Below are positions 58,431 to 64,000 of a stretch of 64,000 bases of DNA, one piece after another. Origin of the DNA: Brachynemurus nebulosus (taxonomy: Eukaryota > Arthropoda > Insecta > Neuroptera > Myrmeleontidae); assembly GCA_035578155.1 (NCBI GenBank), contig JAPWDM010000001.1, forward strand, positions 83,856,150 through 83,920,149, given 5' to 3'. Both the position numbers and the translations under genes were made by a program. Numbering within the stretch: the stretch's first letter is position 1; every line of letters starts with the position of its first letter. The notes beneath the pieces are model-generated. The model was given only the letters and a program-made list of their open reading frames with translations, made no database searches and was not told where the DNA came from.

Positions 58431-58431
<1 letters not shown>
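53942..58431 (-). mobile_element. Dong/R4-type LINE, full length (~4.5 kb), inserted in (TAA)n
   Basis: The element is bounded on both sides by TAA repeats. Its 5' end is CGCCCTGTGGGTGGGGGC and its 3' end GTAAAAGTCTA. The 3' UTR is about 210 bp. Dong of Bombyx is known to lie in TAA repeats, and this copy fits that habit. Both ends look intact. Confidence 0.85.
54150..58424 (-). CDS. Dong/R4-clade LINE polyprotein: Myb-like, RT, restriction-like endonuclease
   Basis: One open frame of 1424 codons. ATG1 gives a leader that looks like 5' UTR sequence, so Met29 (MVKTKKRPRKT) may be the real start. Residues about 118-180 form a Myb-like DNA-binding region (QWTDELNEFIVRTYF). The RT spans about 500-800: NYRPTTCLPTVYK, AFIDYKKAFDSVPHSW, RRGIFQGDSLSPLWF and MYMDDIKIY. 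The YMDD box replaces the commoner YADD. At 1048-1065 is a CRRC...H...C zinc motif; at 1133-1154 RPDITFV and IDIAVP mark the PD..D restriction-like endonuclease. The tail is low-complexity, rich in Thr/His. No stop or frameshift, so it may be active. The many plus-strand frames over it are shadows. Confidence 0.92.
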   Translation of the reverse strand: MGGGFTLQNLPTVSPACRKRRLKGQPIRMVKTKKRPRKTAAAGGATGRIRVTTECDSSDHGDDRLGSRQPPVSCNNTFSQNATALLTEPPTPLAQPTLSVSSEHPLGTTKAGKKRVRMQWTDELNEFIVRTYFQFTRLETDKNGYRTKLHQEFARTYPHLSRVTEQRLADQKRVIFTNNLIPSSLINTIKTQVAHQFAQNEESQDDGPPEMESPTQNDTQQLVENEPDHHETAVNDTLLQKIELEFNTALTEFEGTDPTHRYLLPKQHTSRRLAEIVEILNNTILPKHLETCDNFIELHTAIYCGAVAAIRCNGSDVTPPVAHNSKEHKTPAWETRLNKRISNIRCNLGRITQYQQGTRSKRLNKYIHDILHKHTVHTQYEEPNKTLTEIRDTLHQKLTALAKRLRRYKTSTERRRQNQAFSRNERRFYQSLTNTVTDNNGLPEKNALHSFWANIWSNTIDHNDKASWIDTEYRNNEHLPEMPYTDITTEDVSRALQRSHNWKAPGIDNIQNYWLKHFTSTHKYLAEHFTLFIKTPNLTPKFLTQGITYMKSKNSDTKNPANYRPTTCLPTVYKILTSCLAEKINEHCQINTILTEEQKGCRKRSQGCKEQLLIDSVVLEQAKGRKRNLYTAFIDYKKAFDSVPHSWLRRVLELYKIHPSIVNFLGTIMSDWRTTLHLSIGNEKTTSDLIQVRRGIFQGDSLSPLWFCLAMNPLSRLLNETKYGYNVGTQTNSRHTISHLMYMDDIKIYAATKHQLQQLLGLSNEVSRDLCMEFGIDKCRTQCRSGGKRDAVAFELEPESVMQPMDEGESYRYLGFNQDERIDHSAVKQHLMQQYLTRVRRLLSTHLDGKKTIKAINTYAVPVLTYSFGVIKWTPTDLTNIEIKTRVLMTKYRIHHPKAAIERLTLPRAEGGRGLIDIRNTHNKQVHNLREYFYTKTHTSHLHNVIIQADKAYTPLNLSHTEMPDSFCRLVTKEDKIQQWIRKPLHGRHPHDLNQSNVDKAASHAWLSQGSLFPETEGFMLAIQDQVIHTKNYSKYILRDSSITSDSCRRCHSKPETIQHITAACTQLAQSEYKHRHDQVGKIIYQKLAVKHHLITDKTPYYKLTPKVVAENDSCRLYWDRSIITDKTINHNRPDITFVMKNTKTTYLIDIAVPNTHNLQKTHAVKLDKYTDLAAEIKQQWRMEHVHIVPIVLSATGVIPHTLHNSLSLLGLPKYTYVTMQKAVIINTCRIVRKFLSNTNPTAICESTRPASTPSEPSTVSEQYTDTHPTDTQHTYINTQYTNTERQTLNTHTDPDSSDGEGGSNNCRTVTVTALVHNPPQFNNTQGPSTSVPSKRAVPGTPDLNEQFDEPENIYTKKRKIERHIHTHTQTHTQTQTVLSLPSVPTPTYHLRTRKRTRLSQPSVIEPTSTLPQKSRRTTQCTPK

Positions 58432-58487
<56 letters not shown>

Positions 58488-58491
58488 TTAT
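58432..58491. repeat. (TTA)n microsatellite: tail of the I-clade LINE and Dong target
   Basis: Roughly twenty TTA units merge into a T-rich run. Read on the minus strand this is AATAAAA(TAA)n, the known kind of I-element tail. Confidence 0.93.
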
Positions 58492-58673
58492 TTTTTTTTT
58501 ATTAAGATTGGGGTACTGCTGCCGGTGGATGGCGCGGTCAGCAGCACCCGGCGGCATCGCCTACTAAGGGCATGCGCCGCCAAACACAGTAAAAATAAAA
58601 ACAACACGTAAAGACAGGAACACATAAATGCAATAGACAACGGACAAACATATACATATAAAATCCAACGATG

Positions 58674-59169
58674 AGCCCTGCCATCCCAGGGCTTAAAAAG
58701 AGCGGACAGTCCTTGGTGACGGTACGATAAGTACTAGACAAAGCGTCCGGTCACCAAGGCCTGAAGACCATCGCTGCGACTCCCCCCGAGGCGTAAAGGG
58801 CCTCGGGGTGGAGGAACCTGACTAGAAACACACAAACGACTAGAAATTTATATCACAATTTATCACAGATAAAACTTATTACGTCACTGGGGAGCCACAG
58901 GCCCACCAGTGACGCAATAAGGAGTTAAAACAATACCGCTGTAGAGCCATAACAACAGGCCTACAGCGGCATAACAAAATATCACAGGTAGTAAAAACAA
59001 ATGATGTACCACCTCGGGTGTAAAGAGCCCTCGGTGATACATCGTTAAAAAACAATAACAAGAACAACAAACATGTATAAATAACAACAGTACCACTAAG
59101 GGTGTAAAAGGCCCTTAGTGGCATAACGAAACACTAAAAGTACCCTGCCAGACCAGCTGGAACAGGGTA
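58674..59169 (-). ncRNA. Hairpin array in the I-clade LINE 3' UTR
   Basis: Eight hairpins, plus-strand positions: 58674-58693, 58711-58759, 58784-58808, 58883-58913, 58936-58969, 59003-59043, 59093-59121 and 59141-59169. Stems are 7-13 bp; most are perfect, and two have a small mismatch or bulge. Stem sequences differ (CCACTAAGGG/CCCTTAGTGG, CCGCTGTAG/CTACAGCGG, CCCCGAGGC/GCCTCGGGG), while three loops share GTAAA and several end in the context GGCATAAC. The related fragment at 52.7 kb keeps loops with different paired stems. Role unknown; recognition by the element's own RT is a guess. Confidence 0.75.
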
Positions 59170-59293
59170 TCGTTAATAAATAAGACGAACACAAATCATT
59201 TTTACACATAGAAATTAAAAACAAAGCTGAAAAGTTTAAAATATCGGGGGAGAATCAAGAGACGACTTTGATAAAATATGAGATGTAAAGCCC

Positions 59294-62200
59294 CTACAGT
59301 CTCTGAAGAAGGTTCGAATTTCTGAGAAATTCAATCATCCTTCTTTCAGAGACAGCATCATAACTGAGAGCGTTGGCTACATTATTCGGGAGCTGCAACC
59401 TCTGGCGCAATGGCTCAAAGGTTACACATTCCTCAACTATATGCCTCACGGTCAGCGCCGTCCCGCAGGCGGCGCACCTTGGCTGATCCTCACCGGCGAG
59501 AAGATGACGGTGTGTTAACGCCGTGTGGCCCAAGCGTAAACGCGTCAGGACCACACTTTCTCGCCGGTTCAGATTTACAGGTGCCGGAGTTCTTCGGACC
59601 TCAGGTTTCACCTGTCTGAGCTTAGCCGTGAGGTTGTTCCACTCACGTTGCCATTTCTGATCGATCGCGGATCTAATGCACACTCTTAGATCCTCTGGGC
59701 GTATGGCAATGTCCTGTGGCTCACCGACTTCGGCTGCATGACGTGCTGCCTGGTCGGCGAGTTCATTGCCAGGTATCCCTACATGTCCGGGAATCCAAAA
59801 GAAGGTGATAGACTTTTGGCGGAGCATGTAGAGACACGTTCGGATGTTCTGCACCAGTGGATCGATGGTATGAGAGTGGCAGATCGCTTGCAACGCGCTC
59901 AACGAGTCGGAACAAATGAGGAATGCGCTGTCTTCGGATGTTCGACAGAATCGCAGGGCTTGCAAAATCGCAAATAATTCCGCAGTATACACAGTGGCCT
60001 GGGGAGGAAGTGACCAAGCGTGAGGATCGTCACGAATGACGATGGCACTTCCCACACCCGTAGCTGTTTTGGAACCATCTGTGTATATGCAGAGAGAGTC
60101 AAGTTCGCTAATGATCTCATAAAAGCGGGATCGATATTCGAATGAACTGGTCTCCCCCTTGTTGAGACCAGTCAGGTCGAAACGACACCTTACGTTAGGG
60201 ATCAGCCAAGGAGGTACTTCCATAGGACGTTTGGGAAGTACCTTGGCGAACTGTAAGTGCAGACTCTCTAATAACTCCTGCGTTCGAACGGCCACTGGTC
60301 GACTTATGGTGGGACGTCGACCATAGAGCCCCTGTAAACGATATCTGAATAGAGTCGGGTGATTAATATGCGTAGGTGTTGCATATATCCCCGCCGCATA
60401 ATTGAGCAAGAGACGCTCACGTCTCAGTCGCAGCGGAGGCAGACCCGACTCTACGCAGAGGCTCATAGAAGGACTCGTTCGAAATGCTCCCGTAGCCAGT
60501 CGTATGCCTGCATGGTGAACAGGATCTAGGAGTAAGAGCGCAGACGCCCGGGCGGAGGAGTAAGCAATGCTGCCGTAATCAATCCTAGTCAGAACTAGCG
60601 ATTGATACAGGCGAAGCAACGACTCCCGGCCCGCACCCCACGATGCACCAGCCAAGCACTTAAGCATGTTTATTGTCCTGCGACAACTCGCAGCTAAGGC
60701 TTGGAGGTGTGGGCGCCACGTAAGTTGTTTGTCGAATATGAGTCCTAGAAACCTGACGCTATCAACACACTGAAGGTTGGATCCTTTTAAAGTGAGGACA
60801 GGATCCGGATGTGCGTTGCGCTTTCTGCAGAAGTGAACCACCGATGTTTTTTGTGGAGAGAAGCGAAAACCAAGAGCTTCTGCAGAAGTCACCACTTCGT
60901 TGATGCCTTGTTGCAGCCGCTGTTGAATATCCTCGATGGAATCGGCTGCATAGAATATAGTGAGGTCATCAACGTACAAGCAACGACGAATTGGGGCTGA
61001 AGCTGCAATATGACTGACTGCGATGGAAAACAAGGTGACACTAATGGTGGAGCCTTGAGGAACACCATTCTCCTGGAAATGGGCCTCAGACTCAGTGTCA
61101 CCTACCCGGACACGAAAAGAACGGTCAGTCAGAAAACTTTTTACGAACTGAGGGAGGTTACCTCTTAAACCCCAGTCGTGCAGCTTCTTGAGAATGCCAT
61201 ACCTCCAGGTCATATCATAAGCTTTCTCCAAATCGAAGAACACGGCCACAAGGTGTTTTCGTTGGAGAAAGGCGTCTTGAATGGCATTCTCGAGGCGAAC
61301 AAGATGGTCCGTGGTCGAATGGTATCGGCGGAACCCACATTGATGTTTAGGTATAAGGTTGTGGGATTCCAGCCACCAGACGAGACGGTTGTTCACCATT
61401 TTTTCCAATACCTTGCTGAAACAGCAAGTCAAGGATATTGGACGGTAGCTAGTTAGTTGCGATGAATCTTTACCCTCTTTTAGCAGCGGAATGATGGTAG
61501 CTTCTCGCCACTGCGGAGGGTAAACGCCTTGCCTAAAAATTTCGTTGTAAAGATCCAGTAACCTACACTTACCAGGATAAGGCAGGTTCCGGATCATGGC
61601 GTAGGGGATCTCATCAGGTCCAGGGGAAGTATCCCCAGATCCCCGAAGCGCCTCCAGTAATTCTTGCATAGAGAACGGTTGGTTGTACTGGAGGGATTCA
61701 TCTGAGAAAAAATCAAGATCGTTTTGTTCGTGTTCGATCTTGATCCGCAGGAAGTCCGGGTCATAGTTTTGGGAGCCACTGACGCGCTCAAAGTGCTTAG
61801 CTAAGCAATTAGCTATTTCTGCGCGTTCAGTGATGTTCCGACCGTCGACGACGAGAAGGGAGGGCATAGGTGAACGGGAATATTTCCCAGTAATGGCCCT
61901 CACTCTTCTCCATACCTCTGAGGTGGTCGTGGAGGTGTTTATGGCCGAAACATATTGCTCCCATGATAGCCTCTTTTGTTCTTTAATTGTGCGTTTACAG
62001 CGTGCTTGAGCACGCTTGTAGGCTATCACATTTTCCTGCGTGGGGCGACGTCTGAGTTCGTGGTACGCCCGCTTTTTCTCTGCAACTGCTACACTGACGA
62101 CTTCATTCCACCATGGTACTTGATGTTTGGGTGGAATGTTGGACGACTTCGGTATACTCGTATATGCTGCTTCATTGACACTGGAGGACATTTTCTCCAC

Positions 62201-62956
62201 ATCATCTTCTACGTCTCCAGTCAGCTCGGGTGTACGGAATGAATTAGCGTACATTTCCCAATCGGCTTGACGGAGACGCCATCTCGGCGAAGACGAATGT
62301 GGAGTCATCGGCAGGGTACTATTTAAAATAATAGGTATATGGTCGCTACCGTATGAGTCTGACGCCAGCGTCCACTCATAACGGTGCGCCATAACCGGTG
62401 AGCAAAGTGACAAGTCGATAGCCGACAACTCACCGGTCCTTGCATTAATAAAAGTACCTTCACCGGCATTCAACAAGACCGTTTCCGACTCATCTAGAAA
62501 ACGTTCGATGAGTCTTCCACGGGCGTCTCTTGTGCTACAACCCCACATGGGGCTGTGAGCATTAAAATCTCCTAGTAACAAAAATGGACGTGGTAACTGT
62601 AAGGTAAGCTCGGTCAGGGTTTCGACATTCCAGTCGAAGTCTGGTAAATAGACCGAGCATACTGTGAACTGTGGCGGTTTCAGTATTTGTATTGCAATAG
62701 CTTGTAGGGGGGTGTTTAATGGATGGTCCCGGAATGGGACGCCATCTTTAATGATGATGGCAACACCCCCCCTCGCCCGGATGTCTGGCTGTACATTGTG
62801 CCGGCGGATGTGATAGTTTCTTATTGAAAATTGTTCCGCCGGCTTTAAGTGTGTTTCTTGTAAGCACACGCACATGGGCGTGTGCTCAGCCAGAAGCATC
62901 TGCAATTCACAGTAATGATGTTTTACACCATTACAGTTCCATTGAATAATCGCCAT
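59294..62956 (-). CDS. I-clade LINE ORF2: AP endonuclease, reverse transcriptase, RNase H
   Basis: 1220 codons, uninterrupted. Residues 1-215 are the AP endonuclease: IIQWNCNG, LQETHLKP, LLLGDFNAH, SAIDLSL and GSDHIPI. The RT covers about 430-710: SPGPDEIPYAMI, SYRPISLTCCFSK, FFDLEKAYDMTW, NGVPQGSTISVTLF and the LYVDDLTIF box. RNase H (about 955-1075) has D960 in IYTDGSK, E993 in TAELFAIL, D1017 in CSDSLSAL and D1068 in NELADQAA, so all four catalytic acids are present. A CAAC...H...C zinc motif lies near the end. RNase H plus the DLEKAYD wording point to the I clade. It follows ORF1 after 38 bp. It nicks DNA and copies its own RNA there. Confidence 0.93.
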   Translation of the reverse strand: MAIIQWNCNGVKHHYCELQMLLAEHTPMCVCLQETHLKPAEQFSIRNYHIRRHNVQPDIRARGGVAIIIKDGVPFRDHPLNTPLQAIAIQILKPPQFTVCSVYLPDFDWNVETLTELTLQLPRPFLLLGDFNAHSPMWGCSTRDARGRLIERFLDESETVLLNAGEGTFINARTGELSAIDLSLCSPVMAHRYEWTLASDSYGSDHIPIILNSTLPMTPHSSSPRWRLRQADWEMYANSFRTPELTGDVEDDVEKMSSSVNEAAYTSIPKSSNIPPKHQVPWWNEVVSVAVAEKKRAYHELRRRPTQENVIAYKRAQARCKRTIKEQKRLSWEQYVSAINTSTTTSEVWRRVRAITGKYSRSPMPSLLVVDGRNITERAEIANCLAKHFERVSGSQNYDPDFLRIKIEHEQNDLDFFSDESLQYNQPFSMQELLEALRGSGDTSPGPDEIPYAMIRNLPYPGKCRLLDLYNEIFRQGVYPPQWREATIIPLLKEGKDSSQLTSYRPISLTCCFSKVLEKMVNNRLVWWLESHNLIPKHQCGFRRYHSTTDHLVRLENAIQDAFLQRKHLVAVFFDLEKAYDMTWRYGILKKLHDWGLRGNLPQFVKSFLTDRSFRVRVGDTESEAHFQENGVPQGSTISVTLFSIAVSHIAASAPIRRCLYVDDLTIFYAADSIEDIQQRLQQGINEVVTSAEALGFRFSPQKTSVVHFCRKRNAHPDPVLTLKGSNLQCVDSVRFLGLIFDKQLTWRPHLQALAASCRRTINMLKCLAGASWGAGRESLLRLYQSLVLTRIDYGSIAYSSARASALLLLDPVHHAGIRLATGAFRTSPSMSLCVESGLPPLRLRRERLLLNYAAGIYATPTHINHPTLFRYRLQGLYGRRPTISRPVAVRTQELLESLHLQFAKVLPKRPMEVPPWLIPNVRCRFDLTGLNKGETSSFEYRSRFYEIISELDSLCIYTDGSKTATGVGSAIVIRDDPHAWSLPPQATVYTAELFAILQALRFCRTSEDSAFLICSDSLSALQAICHSHTIDPLVQNIRTCLYMLRQKSITFFWIPGHVGIPGNELADQAARHAAEVGEPQDIAIRPEDLRVCIRSAIDQKWQREWNNLTAKLRQVKPEVRRTPAPVNLNRRESVVLTRLRLGHTALTHRHLLAGEDQPRCAACGTALTVRHIVEECVTFEPLRQRLQLPNNVANALSYDAVSERRMIEFLRNSNLLQRL

Positions 62957-62994
62957 TTTTGCTACTACGTAGGGTTGCTCCCTAGGAAGTGTGG

Positions 62995-64000
62995 CTACTT
63001 CCTAGGTTTCCCCTTGGGCCAGCCTTTTTTTCTTTTAATTATTTTCACCTCGGCATCAGAATTATCGGATTCTGTAGCCGAGGTGTTGGTATAAGCGTCG
63101 GACGTCGGGCGCTTAGTACCCGTACGTACCGACGCGGTCGTACTTTCCGAGTCGCTCACCGGTGTTTGGATAGAGCGACTCGGGAGGGGGGTGACCGGGC
63201 GTGTTGGTGTGCCCGGTCGGGACGGCCGCTGTGGTAGCGGAGCCGTCATAGGTGGGGGCGGAATGAATTCCGCCTCCGAGGTGGATGTGGAGGGTCCCTT
63301 TTTGGGGGACCTTTGTTTTTCCACCTCCTTCTCCCCCTCACTGTAACGCCTTCTCGGAGGCGAAGCCTTCTTCGGTGATGTCTTCTTTTTGGGAGAAGAC
63401 GTCACAGTACGTACGACGGGTCCCTGGGGGGTGGTTGTAATCACCCTCTTGACCTCAGGGACCTTGGCTGACACTGCGGCTGATGTGGGAGTAGGTCCAG
63501 TTACACCCACAGAGCGCATGAGACTTTCTTGCATTCTTTGCATATCCACTTGCATCTGTCTCATGGCTTCCTTTATTTCTTTTAGTTCACTACTTTTTTC
63601 AGCCGCTGAAGGGGCGGGGGCCGCAACAGCGCGTGCATATCCTTCAAGAGCTGAGCGACGAGGCGTATTGCCTAGAAGCTTTCGTCTTGCCTCTGGGTAG
63701 GTTAACCTCTCCAGGGCTCTCAACTCCTGAATCGCGGATTCTTGTTTAAATATGGGGCAATTCCTCGACTTAGCCGAGTGATTACCCCCACAGTTGATGC
63801 ATTTAATTGGCTCGTCACATGGTCGTCCTTCATGTAACGGCCTTCCGCACACGCAAATCTGCTGCTCTATGTTACATCTTTGTGAGACGTGGCCGTACCT
63901 TTGGCATTTATAGCACCTCATAGGTGCTGGGATGTACGGTCGCACGTCCACTTTAGTGAAAAGGCCGATGATCACTTCTTTAGGTAGAGTGACCCTATTA
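62995..64000 (-). CDS. I-clade LINE ORF1, gag-like with three zinc knuckles (partial)
   Basis: The frame is open to the window edge; the start lies outside (a GTG at 63975 is internal, since NRVTLPKE precedes it in frame). Three cysteine knuckles follow one another: CYKCQRYGHVSQRC, CVCGRPLHEGRPC and CINCGGNHSAKSRNC. This is the usual I/Jockey ORF1 arrangement for RNA binding. Then come a short coiled-coil-like segment (SSELKEIKEAMRQMQVDMQ), a long Ser/Pro/Lys-rich region and a basic C-terminus (KRKKGWPKGK) that may be a nuclear signal. Confidence 0.9.
   Translation of the reverse strand, partial: NRVTLPKEVIIGLFTKVDVRPYIPAPMRCYKCQRYGHVSQRCNIEQQICVCGRPLHEGRPCDEPIKCINCGGNHSAKSRNCPIFKQESAIQELRALERLTYPEARRKLLGNTPRRSALEGYARAVAAPAPSAAEKSSELKEIKEAMRQMQVDMQRMQESLMRSVGVTGPTPTSAAVSAKVPEVKRVITTTPQGPVVRTVTSSPKKKTSPKKASPPRRRYSEGEKEVEKQRSPKKGPSTSTSEAEFIPPPPMTAPLPQRPSRPGTPTRPVTPLPSRSIQTPVSDSESTTASVRTGTKRPTSDAYTNTSATESDNSDAEVKIIKRKKGWPKGKPRK

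Larger units (their letters stand above)
58492..64000 (-). mobile_element. I-clade LINE, nearly complete, 5' end beyond the window
   Basis: Order on the minus strand: ORF1 (gag-like), a 38-bp gap, ORF2 (endonuclease, RT, RNase H), an 800-bp structured 3' UTR, and a (TAA)n tail. Both ORFs are open. Dong has been inserted in the tail. Confidence 0.88.

Noticed and set aside
54255..58611. Plus-strand frames of 60-123 codons across the Dong ORF as genes
   Set aside because: They are antisense shadows of an intact 1424-codon coding frame with recognised domains.
59410..63700. Plus-strand frames across the I-clade LINE as genes
   Set aside because: Antisense to intact ORF1 and ORF2; none has a domain.

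Overview
This window looks like the repeat-dominated DNA of an arthropod, most likely an insect. It is strongly AT-rich, and nearly every recognisable protein belongs to a transposable element typical of insects: mariner, Tc1, hAT, PIF/Harbinger, Penelope-like, and I, Dong/R4 and other LINEs. I found no convincing single-copy host gene, rRNA or tRNA. The species cannot be read from the sequence.

Layout. 0.7-7.8 kb: a Penelope-like (PLE) fragment, then an old minus-strand LINE cut in two by a 5.25 kb hAT-like composite (8-bp duplication CATAAGAG). The composite holds a Tc1-type foldback, which itself holds a Transib-like element and a small hAT element. 8.3-11.2 kb: a mariner scrap, CTCG-rich repeats, and a two-exon MADF-type gene whose intron carries a frameshifted Harbinger transposase on the opposite strand. 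11.4-15.2 kb: dispersed repeat R (copy 1), then a 2.4 kb terminal-inverted-repeat element with a mariner nested in it. 19.5-21.7 kb: a Tc1 5' end fused to a PLE (RT plus GIY-YIG nuclease) that ends in a hammerhead-ribozyme motif. 21.8-23.5 kb: a head-to-head pair of MITEs and a small MITE.

23.5-42.0 kb is bounded by hAT-like ends and an identical 8-bp duplication (CTCAGACG). It is best read as one old hAT insertion swollen to 18.4 kb by later insertions, foldbacks, (TA)n tracts and palindromes, including a cluster of three more hammerhead motifs. 42.2-47.5 kb holds a third MITE copy, an apparently intact three-exon hAT transposase gene with a Harbinger-type MITE in its first intron, and another MITE.

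48.4-64 kb is a LINE stack. A decayed plus-strand LINE, a gypsy-type integrase scrap and a second LINE 3' end come first. Then follow the 3' UTR of an I-clade LINE, repeat R (copy 2), a full-length Dong/R4-type LINE (one long intact ORF), and a nearly complete I-clade LINE with intact ORF2 and ORF1 running off the window edge. Dong sits inside the (TAA)n tail of the I-clade LINE. The I-clade 3' UTR is an array of hairpins whose stems differ in sequence while several loops are shared; this is the least expected structure in the window. The two LINEs at the right end and the hAT gene are the only elements that look young enough to be functional; most others are broken by frameshifts, stops, deletions or insertions.
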